A stretch of 64,000 nt of DNA from NCBI RefSeq assembly GCF_030150155.1, contig NZ_JASLGR010000006.1, positions 106,376 through 170,375 of the forward strand, written 5' to 3'. Every line of letters starts with the position of its first letter. Position 1 is the first letter of the stretch. The notes below the pieces were generated by a model that searched no databases, was not told where the DNA came from, and was given only the letters and a program-made list of their open reading frames with translations. The translations under genes and the position numbers were made by a program. Source of the DNA: Nocardioides sp. (GTDB lineage Bacteria > Actinomycetota > Actinomycetes > Propionibacteriales > Nocardioidaceae). Positions 8,259 through 23,583 of the stretch are shown here, piece by piece.

Positions 8259-8860
8259 GCCGGCGCTCGTTCTGGCCCACCGTCGGCCTCGGTCTGATCG
8301 GGGCCGGAGCCGCGGCCATCGCCGGGCACAAGCCCTGGGTGCACGCCGGCTCCACGAAGCTGACCGACGCCACCGGCGGCGTGGTCGGCGAGCGTCCCGA
8401 CGTCACCGCCCTGGCCCTGGTCGCGATGGCAGCGTGGGGTGTCCTGCTGGTCACCCGTGGCTGGGTACGCCGTCTCCTGGCCGTGCTCGCGACCGTGGCG
8501 GCAGCCGCGGCGACGGCGTTCGCCGTGGTCGGGCTGACCACGACCCCCGACACCGAGGCGAGCTGGTTCTCCTACACCTCCGACGGCCCGCCTGCGCTGA
8601 CCCACGGCAGCTGGGGCTGGATCGCGCTGGTGGGCGCAGTCGTGGCGGTCCTGGCCGGCCTCTATGCCCTGCGTGCGACCCCGTCGTGGCCGGAGATGGG
8701 CCGCCGCTACGACGCCCCCGTCACCGCCGCCGCGGCCGAGCCGGAGACCCCGCTGGACTGGTGGAAGGCGATGGACGAGGGGAGGGATCCGACAGCCGAT
8801 CCCGCTGCCCCTCCCGCCACTGACCAGACCGGCGGCGCCCCCGGCGAGGACAACCACTAG
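8255..8860 (+). CDS. Trp biosynthesis-associated membrane protein (TIGR02234 type)
   Basis: A 201-residue protein with about four membrane helices (residues about 7-22, 45-70, 72-92, 120-145) and a polar, Pro- and Asp-rich tail. It matches the actinobacterial membrane protein found between trpE and trpC; its function is unknown. A conserved stretch AGHKPWV follows helix one. The gene starts with GTG inside the hisI stop (4-base overlap), so it is co-translated with hisI. Assignment rests on topology and on position directly ahead of trpC. Confidence 0.8.
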   Translation: MSRRSFWPTVGLGLIGAGAAAIAGHKPWVHAGSTKLTDATGGVVGERPDVTALALVAMAAWGVLLVTRGWVRRLLAVLATVAAAAATAFAVVGLTTTPDTEASWFSYTSDGPPALTHGSWGWIALVGAVVAVLAGLYALRATPSWPEMGRRYDAPVTAAAAEPETPLDWWKAMDEGRDPTADPAAPPATDQTGGAPGEDNH

Positions 8861-8873
8861 GATCGCGGGCATG
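8858..8873 (+). promoter_or_regulatory. Probable internal promoter of the HGxxPAAW-DUF2752-trp genes
   Basis: TAGGAT at 8858-8863 lies 7 bases before the ATG at 8871. It overlaps the stop codon of the preceding gene. This could give a separate leaderless transcript for the downstream genes. Confidence 0.4.
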
Positions 8874-9071
8874 GCTGACAATCACGGAAATACCCCCGCC
8901 GCCTGGACCGCCGTCGCGCTCGGTCTCCTCGGCTTCGTGGTCGGCAGCGTCGGGCTGATGCTGTCGCCGATCAACTACGTCGTCTTCTGGATCGGCGTCG
9001 CGCTGGTGCTGGTCGCGGGCGTCGCCTTCGTCGTCCTCGGCAAGATGGGCTACCACACCGAGAGTCACTGA
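8871..9071 (+). CDS. HGxxPAAW-family small membrane protein
   Basis: A 66-residue protein whose N-terminus reads MADNHGNTPAAW, matching the motif that names the HGxxPAAW family, followed by two hydrophobic helices (about 12-34 and 41-62). Members lie beside trp genes in many high-GC actinobacteria; their role is unknown. The stop overlaps the next start (TGATG). Confidence 0.85.
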   Translation: MADNHGNTPAAWTAVALGLLGFVVGSVGLMLSPINYVVFWIGVALVLVAGVAFVVLGKMGYHTESH

Positions 9072-9484
9072 TGGCGTCGGCGCGCGTAGAGCGTCTGCGT
9101 GCGCCGACCCTCACCATCGCGGCCCTCGCGGCCGCGACCGGAGCCCTTCATCTGCGTGACCCGCATCGCGGGGGCAGCTGGGGGCTCTGTCCGTTCAACG
9201 CCCTGACGGGGCTCTCCTGTCCCGGGTGCGGCGGCCTGCGGGCCGTCAACGACCTGAGCGACGGCCACGTCGGGGCAGCACTGTCGAGCAACCTGCTGGT
9301 CACCGTGGGCATCCCGGTGGCAGTGGTCGCCCTGCTGATCTGGGTGGTCTGTGCCTGGCGTGACGCGCCGTTCCCGCGCCTGGAGCCGCGGACCCGGCAG
9401 GCGGTGTGGCTGGCGATCGCCGCCGTCGTCGTGGTGTTCAGTGTGGCGCGCAACCTGCCCGCCGGCTCCTGGCTGGCACCCTGA
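9071..9484 (+). CDS. DUF2752 membrane protein
   Basis: A 137-residue protein with about three membrane helices. The diagnostic DUF2752 segment is CPFNALTGLSCPGCGGLRA at about residues 37-55, carrying a CPxCG knuckle that may bind metal or form a disulfide. Function is unknown. It sits between the HGxxPAAW protein and trpC with a one-base overlap upstream, so it is probably in the same transcript. Confidence 0.85.
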   Translation: MASARVERLRAPTLTIAALAAATGALHLRDPHRGGSWGLCPFNALTGLSCPGCGGLRAVNDLSDGHVGAALSSNLLVTVGIPVAVVALLIWVVCAWRDAPFPRLEPRTRQAVWLAIAAVVVVFSVARNLPAGSWLAP

Positions 9485-9520
9485 GCGAGGCCGTGCGTGC
9501 GGCATGACAGACTTGCCCCT

Positions 9521-10321
9521 ATGTCTGGGACCGTACTCGACGAGATCCTCGCCGGGGTCCGCGCCGACCTGGCCGAGCGTCAGGCCACCACCTCCGAAGC
9601 CGACCTGAGGGCCAGGCTGAGCGAGATCGAACCGGCCCGCGATCCGATGCCGCACTTCCGTTCCGCCGGGTCCAGCGTGATCTCCGAGGTCAAGCGCAAG
9701 AGCCCCTCCAAGGGCGCCCTGGCCGAGATCCCCGACCCGGCCGTGCTGGCCGCGGCGTACGCCCGCGGTGGGGCCGGCGCGATCAGCGTGCTGACCGAGC
9801 GGCACCGTTTCGGTGGCAGTCTGGACGACCTCGACGCGGTCCGTGCCGCCGTCGACGTACCGATCCTGCGCAAGGACTTCATCGTGGAGCCCTACCAGCT
9901 CCTGGAGGCCCGGGCGCACGGCGCCGATCTGGCCCTGCTGATGGTGGTCAGCCTGGACGACACCGCGCTGCGCTCGCTCTACGAGTACGCCGTCGAGCTC
10001 GGCCTCACCCCGCTGATCGAGGTCCACGACGAGGCCGAGACCGAACGTGCCGTCGCGCTCGGGGCCGAGCTGATCGGGGTCAACGCCCGCAACCTCAAGA
10101 CCCTCGAGGTGGACCAGTCGGTCTTCGGCCGGCTCGCCCCCCTCATCCCCGACGACCGGGTGAAGGTGGCCGAGTCCGGCATCTTCTCGCCCGCCGACGT
10201 GCAGCGCTTCGCCGACGAGGGTGCCCGCGCGGTGCTGGTCGGCGAGGCCCTGGTCAAGGACGGCGACCCCGAGGCCGCGGTGCGTGCCATGACCGGCCTG
10301 AGTGCCACGACGAAGGACTGA
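9521..10321 (+). CDS. trpC: Indole-3-glycerol phosphate synthase
   Basis: A 266-residue TIM-barrel enzyme that closes the indole ring from carboxyphenylaminodeoxyribulose phosphate. Visible family motifs are SEVKRKSPSKG (about 53-63, with catalytic Lys), ISVLTERHRFGGS (about 88), LRKDFIVEPYQ (about 117), GVNARNLKTLEVD (about 187) and AESGIFSPAD (about 217). ATG 9521 is preferred over an upstream GTG because MSGTVLDEI is the usual N-terminus. It is followed closely by trpB and trpA. Confidence 0.96.
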   Translation: MSGTVLDEILAGVRADLAERQATTSEADLRARLSEIEPARDPMPHFRSAGSSVISEVKRKSPSKGALAEIPDPAVLAAAYARGGAGAISVLTERHRFGGSLDDLDAVRAAVDVPILRKDFIVEPYQLLEARAHGADLALLMVVSLDDTALRSLYEYAVELGLTPLIEVHDEAETERAVALGAELIGVNARNLKTLEVDQSVFGRLAPLIPDDRVKVAESGIFSPADVQRFADEGARAVLVGEALVKDGDPEAAVRAMTGLSATTKD

Positions 10322-10325
10322 CCCG

Positions 10326-11581
<1,256 letters not shown>

Positions 11582-11585
<4 letters not shown>

Positions 11586-12385
11586 GCACCTCGACCGCAT
11601 TCGTCCAGGCCAAGGCCGACGGCCGTGCCGCTCTGATCGGTTACCTGCCGGCCGGGTTCCCCGACGTCGACGGCGGCATCGAGGCGCTGACTGCGATGGT
11701 CGCGGCCGGCTGCGACGTGATCGAGGTCGGCCTGCCCTACAGCGACCCGGTGATGGACGGCCCGACCATCCAGGCCGCCGCCCAGCAGGCACTCGACGGG
11801 GGAGTGCGGACCCGCGACGTGCTGCGCACCGTCGAGGCGGTCGCGGCCACCGGTGTCCCAACCGTGGTCATGACGTACTGGAACCCCGTCGAGAAGTACG
11901 GCGTCGAGGCGTTCGCCCGCGACCTGGCCGCTGCCGGTGGCTCGGGTCTGATCACCCCCGACATCACCCCGGACTACGCCGAGCACTGGATCGCCGCGGC
12001 CGACGAGCACGATCTGGACAAGATCTTCCTGGTCGCGCCGTCGAGCACCGACGAGCGGATCGCGATGACCACGGCGGCCTGCCGGGGCTTCGTCTACGCC
12101 ACCGGCGTGATGGGCGTGACCGGCGGCAAGGCTGCCACCACCGACGTGGTCGGCCCCCTGGTGGCCCGCACCCACGCACTCGCCCCGGCCGGGCTCCCGG
12201 TCGGTGTCGGCGTCGGGGTCTCCACCGCGGCCCAGGCCACCCAGGTCGCGGCCGCCGGAGCGGAGGCGGTGATCGTGGGCAGCGCGTTCGTCAGGACCCT
12301 GCTGGAGAACGCCGGCGACCCCGCCGCCGGACTGAAGGCGCTGTCGGCGTTGACCGAGGAGCTGGCTGCCGGTGTTCGTCGCTGA
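11582..12385 (+). CDS. trpA: Tryptophan synthase alpha chain
   Basis: A 267-residue TIM barrel that splits indole-3-glycerol phosphate and channels indole to TrpB. Catalytic context is seen in DVIEVGLPYSDPVMDGPTIQ (about residues 43-62, with Glu and Asp), VMTYWNPVEKYG (about 99-110), GLITPDITPD (about 123), VTGGK (about 179) and GVGVSTAAQ near 208. It is translationally coupled to trpB. The 3' end overlaps the next gene by 14 bases. Confidence 0.96.
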
Positions 12386-13001
12386 GCGTCGTCGCACCCT
12401 GGCGGTCGCGATCGCCGCGGTGCTCACCTTCGTGCTGAGCGCCTGCGGCGGCGGGTCGAGCACCCAGGCCTTCTCGGGCACCACGCATGCGCCGTACACG
12501 GTCTCGAAGGTCGCGCTGACCGACACCGACGGCAAGCCCTACAGCCTCACCGACGCGACCAAGCCGCTGACCCTGGTCTTCTTCGGCTACACGCACTGTG
12601 ACGACTACTGCCCGCTGGTGATGAACAACCTCTCGGTGGCCCTGACCCGGCTCAGCGAGGCCGACCGGGCCAAGGTCGACCTGATCTTCGTGACCAGCGA
12701 CCCGGCCCGCGACACCGGTCCGGTGCTGCGCAAGTACCTGGACCGCTACGGCTCGGGCTTCATCGGCCTGACCGGCAAGCTCGCCGACATCGTCGCGGTG
12801 GGCAAGTCGCTGGCGGTCTCGGTCGATGCCGGTGAGCCGCTGCCCGGAGGGGGCTACGATCTGAGCGCTCACGGCACCACGATCTCGGCGCTGGGACCTG
12901 ACCACACCTCGACCGTGATGTGGGACATGGACACCTCGTCGTCGAAGTTCGCCGCCGACTTCACCGCGATCCTGCACGGAAAGGCCCCCAGCGAGTCATG
13001 A
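12372..13001 (+). CDS. Sco1/SenC-family copper lipoprotein
   Basis: A 209-residue exported lipoprotein. The lipobox is LSAC (Cys about residue 26) followed by a Gly/Ser linker. The thioredoxin-like domain holds the Sco copper motif CxxxC in YTHCDDYCP (about 74-82). FVTSDPARDT follows at about 113, and a candidate third copper ligand His lies in LSAHGTT near 163. Sco proteins deliver copper to, or reduce, the CuA site of cytochrome oxidase. No oxidase genes are in the window. GTG 12372 overlaps trpA; the product needs the lgt enzyme encoded by the next gene for lipidation. Confidence 0.85.
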   Translation: MFVAERRRTLAVAIAAVLTFVLSACGGGSSTQAFSGTTHAPYTVSKVALTDTDGKPYSLTDATKPLTLVFFGYTHCDDYCPLVMNNLSVALTRLSEADRAKVDLIFVTSDPARDTGPVLRKYLDRYGSGFIGLTGKLADIVAVGKSLAVSVDAGEPLPGGGYDLSAHGTTISALGPDHTSTVMWDMDTSSSKFAADFTAILHGKAPSES

Positions 13002-13858
13002 TCCTGCCGCTCAGCATCCCCAGCCCCGGCGAGGGCGTCTGGCACATCGGCGCACTGCCCATCCGGGGCTACGCCCTGTGCATCGTCCTCGGCATCGTGG
13101 TGGCGGTCTGGCTGAGCGAGCGGCGCTGGGTCGCCCGAGGCGGCAAGTCCGGCGAGATCTCCGACGTGGCGCTGTGGGCGGTGCCGTTCGGCATCATCGG
13201 TGCCCGGCTGTACCACGTCGCCACCGACCACGACCTCTACTTCGGGGCCGGGCGGAGCTTCTGGAACGTCTTCTACGTCTGGCACGGCGGCCTGGGGATC
13301 TGGGGCGGCGTCGCCGGGGGAGCGCTGGGTGCCTGGCTGGGTGCCCGCAAGCGCAACATCGACTTCGGTGCGCTGGCCGACGTGATCGCGCCGACCCTGC
13401 TGGTCGCCCAGGCGATCGGCCGGTGGGGCAACTGGTTCAACCAGGAGCTCTACGGCAAGCCCACCGACCTGCCCTGGGGCCTGGAGATCGACCCGGCCCA
13501 CCGGGTGCCGGGCTACGAGAACGTGGCCACGTTCCAGCCGACGTTCCTCTACGAGTGCGTGTGGAACCTGGCCGCCTTCGCGCTGCTGCTGTGGTTGGAG
13601 CGACGCTTCCGGCTCGGCTTCGGCCGGGTGATGGCGCTGTACGTGATGTTCTACACCGCCGGTCGCGGCTGGATCGAGATGCTGCGGATCGACACCGTCG
13701 AGCTGAACCACGTCCTGGGCCTGCGGTTCAACGTCTGGACGTCCATCGTTCTCTTCGTCGCCGCCCTGATCTTCTTCATGTGGAGCCAGCGTCGGCACCC
13801 GGGGCGGAACCCGAGCGTGTACCGGGATGCGGAGCCCGTTCACACGGTGGTAACGTAA
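12998..13858 (+). CDS. lgt: Prolipoprotein diacylglyceryl transferase
   Basis: A 286-residue seven-helix membrane enzyme that attaches diacylglycerol to lipobox cysteines. Signature elements: IRGYALCIVLG near the start, the Lgt signature GRWGNWFNQELYG at about 142-154, and the later motif RGWIEMLRID at about 220 with the essential arginine. The ATG at 12998 overlaps the stop of the Sco-like gene (ATGA). Compared with mycobacterial Lgt it lacks the long C-terminal tail. Confidence 0.95.
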   Translation: MILPLSIPSPGEGVWHIGALPIRGYALCIVLGIVVAVWLSERRWVARGGKSGEISDVALWAVPFGIIGARLYHVATDHDLYFGAGRSFWNVFYVWHGGLGIWGGVAGGALGAWLGARKRNIDFGALADVIAPTLLVAQAIGRWGNWFNQELYGKPTDLPWGLEIDPAHRVPGYENVATFQPTFLYECVWNLAAFALLLWLERRFRLGFGRVMALYVMFYTAGRGWIEMLRIDTVELNHVLGLRFNVWTSIVLFVAALIFFMWSQRRHPGRNPSVYRDAEPVHTVVT

Positions 13859-13932
13859 CGACTTGCGCCTGGGCCAATGCCGTCCCTTGCAAAATGCTTC
13901 ACCGGACGACACCTCGACAGGAGACCATTCCT

Positions 13933-18488
<4,556 letters not shown>

Positions 18489-18520
18489 GCGACGCGTTGA
18501 CGTGGAAGGTGGGCTGCAGC

Positions 18521-20017
<1,497 letters not shown>

Positions 20018-20031
20018 TCGATCATATCCGC

Positions 20032-20047
20032 TAGGGTTGGACACGTG
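20032..20047 (+). promoter_or_regulatory. Probable -10 box and leaderless start of pyk
   Basis: TAGGGT at 20032-20037 is 7 bases before the pyk GTG at 20045. No ribosome binding site lies between. Confidence 0.5.
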
Positions 20048-21520
20048 AGACGGGCAAAAATCGTGTGCACCCTCGGTCCTGCGACGGACTCCGAGCGGCG
20101 GATCAAGGAGCTGGTGTACGCCGGCATGGACATCGCCCGACTCAACATGAGTCATGGGGCGCATCCCGAGCATGCCGAGCGGTACCGGCTGGTACGTGAG
20201 GCTGCCGACGCCAGCGGCAAGGGCGTCGGCATCCTCGCGGACCTGCAGGGCCCCAAGATCCGTCTGGAGACCTTCAAGGAGACTCCGGACGGATCCAAGT
20301 GGCAGTTGCGCCGCGGCCAGGAGTGGGTGATCACCACCCGCGAGGTCGAGGGCGACGACAAGATCTGCGGCACGACCTACAAGGGCCTGCCCGGTGACGT
20401 GAGGGTCGGCGACCTGCTGCTGGTCGACGACGGCAAGCTGCGGCTGCGGGTCACCGGCGTGACCGACGGCACCGACGTCCACGTCGAGGTGCTGGTCGGG
20501 GGACCGGTCAGCAACCACAAGGGGATCAACCTCCCCGGCGTCGCGGTCTCCGTGCCGGCGCTGTCGGAGAAGGACATCGCCGACCTGCGCTTCGCGCTGG
20601 CGCTCGGCGTCGACTACATCGCGCTCTCCTTCGTCCGAGACGCCCAGGACGCCGAGGACGTCCGGGCGATCATGCGGGAGGAGGGCCGGATGGTCCCCGT
20701 CATCGCGAAGATCGAGAAGCCGCAGGCCATCGAGAACCTCGACGAGGTGATCGATGCGTTCGACGCCTTCATGGTCGCCCGCGGCGACCTCGGCGTGGAG
20801 TGCCCCCTGGAGGAGGTCCCCTTCCTGCAGAAGACGATCATCCAGAAGGCCCGGATCAACGCCAAGCCGGTGATCGTGGCCACCCAGATGCTCGACTCGA
20901 TGATCTCCAACCCGGCGCCGACCCGCGCCGAGGCCAACGACGTCGCCAACGCCGTCCTCGACGGTGCCGACGCCGTGATGCTCTCGGCCGAGACCTCGGT
21001 GGGCGACTACCCGGTCCACACCGTCGAGACGATGGCCCGGATCATCACCGCCACCGAGGGCCACGCCTTCGAGCACGGCACCATCGGTCGCCTCAATGAG
21101 ATCGAGTGGGACCCGCACACCCGCGGTGGTGTCATCGCCAAGGCGGCCGAGGAGGTCGCCGAGCGCGTCGGCGCGAAGTACCTGGTCGCCTTCACCACCA
21201 CCGGTGACTCGGCCAAGCGCCTGTCCCGGCTGCGTGGCCCGATCCCGATCCTGGCCTTCACCCCGCACGCCCTCGTCCGCTCCCAGCTCGCGCTGGTGTG
21301 GGGCGTGGAGACGTTCAAGGTCGACGAGGTCAAGCACACCGACCTGATGGTCCGCCAGGTCGACGAGGCCCTGCTCCAGATCGGCCGCGTCGAGGAGGGT
21401 GACCTGGTGGTCATCATCGCCGGTGCGCCTCCGGGCATCCCCGGGTCGACCAACGCCCTGCGGATCCACCGCATGGGCGACGCGATCAACGAGGTGACGG
21501 TCGCCTACAAGAAGGACTAG
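20045..21520 (+). CDS. pyk: Pyruvate kinase
   Basis: A 491-residue glycolytic enzyme converting phosphoenolpyruvate and ADP to pyruvate and ATP. It starts RRAKIVCTLGPATDS (residues 2-16), then MDIARLNMSHG (about 30), the substrate and metal segment VIAKIEKPQAIENLDEVI (about 219-236) with catalytic Lys, MVARGDLGVE (about 245) and MLDSMISNPAPTRAEANDVANA (split here as MLDSMISNP and PTRAEANDVANA, about 284). Length is normal. GTG 20045 fits the family N-terminus and a leaderless promoter. A strong terminator follows. Confidence 0.96.
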   Translation: MRRAKIVCTLGPATDSERRIKELVYAGMDIARLNMSHGAHPEHAERYRLVREAADASGKGVGILADLQGPKIRLETFKETPDGSKWQLRRGQEWVITTREVEGDDKICGTTYKGLPGDVRVGDLLLVDDGKLRLRVTGVTDGTDVHVEVLVGGPVSNHKGINLPGVAVSVPALSEKDIADLRFALALGVDYIALSFVRDAQDAEDVRAIMREEGRMVPVIAKIEKPQAIENLDEVIDAFDAFMVARGDLGVECPLEEVPFLQKTIIQKARINAKPVIVATQMLDSMISNPAPTRAEANDVANAVLDGADAVMLSAETSVGDYPVHTVETMARIITATEGHAFEHGTIGRLNEIEWDPHTRGGVIAKAAEEVAERVGAKYLVAFTTTGDSAKRLSRLRGPIPILAFTPHALVRSQLALVWGVETFKVDEVKHTDLMVRQVDEALLQIGRVEEGDLVVIIAGAPPGIPGSTNALRIHRMGDAINEVTVAYKKD

Positions 21521-21540
21521 TTCTTCACATCGACGAAACC

Positions 21541-21574
21541 ACAAGAGCGGAGGCCCTCGGGCCTCCGCTCTTGT
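21541..21574 (+). terminator. Transcription terminator after pyk
   Basis: ACAAGAGCGGAGGCCC at 21541-21556 and its exact complement at 21559-21574 form a 16 bp stem with a tiny loop. It lies 20 bases after the pyk stop. It is symmetric, so it could also stop reverse transcription coming from the tRNA side. Confidence 0.85.
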
Positions 21575-21577
21575 CTG

Positions 21578-21661
21578 TGGTGCCGGGTGTGGGAGTCGAA
21601 CCCACACGCCTTTCGGCAGCGGTGTTTGAGACCGCCATGTCTGCCATTCCATCAACCCGGC
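21578..21661 (-). tRNA. tRNA-Leu (anticodon CAA)
   Basis: The reverse strand folds as a class-II tRNA with a long variable arm. The acceptor stem is GCCGGGT (21661-21655) paired with ACCCGGC (21588-21582), the discriminator is A and CCA is encoded at 21580-21578. Anticodon CAA lies at 21628-21626 in the loop TCTCAAA. The variable arm pairs around TGCCGAAAGGCG and the T arm is GTGGGTTCGACTCCCAC. CAA reads UUG leucine codons, which are rare in such GC-rich DNA. Confidence 0.95.
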
Positions 21662-21728
21662 AGGGACGGCTCAACCTACCGGATCTGAATCACACCCCAC
21701 TACTCAGGGGTGCGGGTGCTCGGCGTAC

Positions 21729-21743
21729 TAGGCTGGTGCGGTG
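21729..21743 (+). promoter_or_regulatory. Probable -10 box and leaderless start of pdtaR
   Basis: TAGGCT at 21729-21734 is exactly 6 bases before GTG 21741. No ribosome binding site is present. Confidence 0.5.
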
Positions 21744-22346
21744 ACCTCCACGAAGCCGCCTCGCACTGTTGTCATCGCCGAGGACGAGGTCCTGATCCGG
21801 ATGGACCTGGCCGAGATGCTGGGCGAGGAGGGCTACGACGTCGTCGGGCAGGCCGGTGACGGACAGGCCGCGATCGAGCTGGCCACCGAGCACCGACCCG
21901 ACCTGGTCATCCTGGACGTGAAGATGCCGGTCCTGGACGGGATCGCCGCCGCCGAGGTGATCGCGCGTCAGCGGATCGCCCCGGTCGTGATGCTGACCGC
22001 CTTCTCCCAGCGCGAGCTGGTCGAGCGGGCTCGGGACGCCGGCGCGATGGCGTACCTGGTCAAGCCGTTCACCGCCTCGGACCTGGTCCCGGCGATCGAG
22101 CTGGCGATGAGCCGGTTCAACGAGCTCGCTCAGCTCGAGGCGGAGGTGGCGGGGCTGACCGAGCGCCTGGAGACCCGCAAGGCCGTCGACCGGGCCAAGG
22201 GCATTCTGCAGGCCCAGCTCCAGCTCTCCGAGCCGGAGTCGTTCCGCTGGATCCAGAAGACCGCGATGGACCTGCGGCTGTCGATGCGCCAGGTCGCCGA
22301 CGGCGTGATCGAGCACGGCCCCGGGATCGCTCCCGCTGCCGAGTGA
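21741..22346 (+). CDS. pdtaR: ANTAR-domain response regulator, PdtaR type
   Basis: A 201-residue two-domain protein. Residues about 8-125 are a receiver: acidic pocket EDE at about 14, phosphorylated Asp in LVILDVKMPVLDG (about 58), Thr/Ser and Lys in MLTAFS and LVKPF. Residues about 138-195 are an ANTAR RNA-binding domain (RKAVDRAKGILQAQL, then AMDLRLSMRQVADGVI) that binds paired hairpins in nascent mRNA to prevent termination. Domain order and neighbours (pyk upstream, polA downstream) match M. tuberculosis Rv1626. The partner kinase PdtaS is not in the window. Confidence 0.9.
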   Translation: MTSTKPPRTVVIAEDEVLIRMDLAEMLGEEGYDVVGQAGDGQAAIELATEHRPDLVILDVKMPVLDGIAAAEVIARQRIAPVVMLTAFSQRELVERARDAGAMAYLVKPFTASDLVPAIELAMSRFNELAQLEAEVAGLTERLETRKAVDRAKGILQAQLQLSEPESFRWIQKTAMDLRLSMRQVADGVIEHGPGIAPAAE

Positions 22347-22503
22347 GGCAGCCGGGACGAGAGACCTGAGTCACAAGACCCGGGTCGAAGGTCCCCGGTT
22401 CACCGCGTGGACTTCTGTCAGACCTGGCGAACGCATAAACTCTCGCCCCGGTAGAGGACACGCCCCCGTCGGGGTCACTCGCCTAAAGCTGGGAGGCTTT
22501 TCG

Positions 22504-23082
22504 ATGAACGCGCGTGTGTCACGATCGATGGTGACCCTCCGTGAGGCCACGGTCGAGGACGCCCCCTTCCTCACCGTGCTGTGGATCGACCTGCTGCGCC
22601 GTGCCGATCTGGCCGACCAGACCGCCGACGTCGAGAACCTGATCAAGAGCGCTGCGGCCTCCACCGAGCAGCGCATCGTGATCGCCGAGTACGACGGCGA
22701 GATCGCCGGTGGGGTCTTCCTCCGGATCGGCACCCTCACGCCGTTGAACGCGACCCCGAGCCTGCTGGTGCTGGCGCCGTACGTCGGCGGCAAGTTCCGC
22801 CGCAAGGGCGTCGGGCGGGCGCTGATGGACGCCGCGGTGACCTGGGCCGAGGAGAACGGCATCACGCACATCACCACCGGTGCGGGTCACGGCTCCCGCG
22901 ACGCGAACCGCTACCTGGCCCGGCTCGGCCTCGGTGCCTCGGCGGTGCTGCGGATCGGCTCCACCCAGGTGATGCGCGACCGGCTCACCGAGCAGCTGCC
23001 GACCAGCCGGCGCGGGCCGGGCTACCACCCGCAGCGGGTGCTGGCGGCGCGGCGCGTACGGCGCGCCCAGTCCCACAGCTGA
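22504..23082 (+). CDS. GNAT-family N-acetyltransferase
   Basis: A 192-residue protein with the GNAT fold: VTLREATVEDAPFL at the start, a central sheet, and the acetyl-CoA loop KFRRKGVGRALMDAAVTWA at about 98-116 (Q/RxxGxG/A pattern is RRKGVG). The C-terminal about 35 residues are Arg-rich (TSRRGPGYHP, RRVRRAQS) and outside the fold. GGGAGG lies 9 bases before ATG 22504. Substrate is unknown. The 157 bp in front shows no further gene; a TAAACT box near 22435 could be its promoter. Confidence 0.8.
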   Translation: MNARVSRSMVTLREATVEDAPFLTVLWIDLLRRADLADQTADVENLIKSAAASTEQRIVIAEYDGEIAGGVFLRIGTLTPLNATPSLLVLAPYVGGKFRRKGVGRALMDAAVTWAEENGITHITTGAGHGSRDANRYLARLGLGASAVLRIGSTQVMRDRLTEQLPTSRRGPGYHPQRVLAARRVRRAQSHS

Positions 23083-23097
23083 GCGCGCCGGGACCGA

Positions 23098-23538
23098 TCA
23101 TTCCGTCGGGGCGGGGATCAGGGCGCAGGTGATCCGCGCGGTGCAGACCCGCTTGCCGGCCTCGTTGGTGATCACGATCTCGTAGGCCGCCGTGGTGCGC
23201 CCCAGGTGGATCGCCGTGGCCGTGCCGGTCACCAGACCGGTGGTGGCACCGCGGTGGTGGGTGGCGTTGAGGTCGACGCCGACGGCGGCCTTGCCCATCG
23301 TCATGGCGTGCATGTGGGAGCCGACCGAGCCGAGGGTCTCGGCCAGGGCCGCCGACGCGCCGCCGTGCAGCAGCCCCATCGGCTGGGTGTTGCCCTCGAC
23401 CGGCATCGTGCCGACCACGCGGTCGGCGCTGGCCTCGAGGATCGTGACGCCCATCTTGACGTTGAGGCCACCCATGCCGTGCGGCATGGAGTCCATGTAG
23501 GTCTCGATGGACTGGGGGTTCGTCGGAGTCTGACTCAT
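23098..23538 (-). CDS. PaaI-type hotdog thioesterase
   Basis: A 146-residue single hotdog-fold protein. HGGASAALAETLGS at about 60-73 is the usual signature with the catalytic Asp/Glu position on the central helix, and VGVDLNATHHRGATTG at about 87 follows. Such enzymes hydrolyse acyl-CoA or aryl-CoA thioesters. ATG 23538 is chosen; an alternative in-frame ATG lies at 23547. It is divergent from polA, sharing a 42 bp intergenic region. Confidence 0.85.
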   Translation of the reverse strand: MSQTPTNPQSIETYMDSMPHGMGGLNVKMGVTILEASADRVVGTMPVEGNTQPMGLLHGGASAALAETLGSVGSHMHAMTMGKAAVGVDLNATHHRGATTGLVTGTATAIHLGRTTAAYEIVITNEAGKRVCTARITCALIPAPTE

Positions 23539-23568
23539 GACCCCCATTCTGCTGTCGGTGGCGAACGA

Positions 23569-23583
23569 TAGGCTTTCGGGGTG
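23569..23583 (+). promoter_or_regulatory. Probable -10 box and leaderless start of polA
   Basis: TAGGCT at 23569-23574 is 6 bases before GTG 23581. No ribosome binding site is present. Confidence 0.5.

Noticed and set aside
22347..22503. Gap before the GNAT gene considered as a riboswitch
   Set aside because: Only a short GC hairpin near 22467-22480 is visible; no known aptamer pattern fits.
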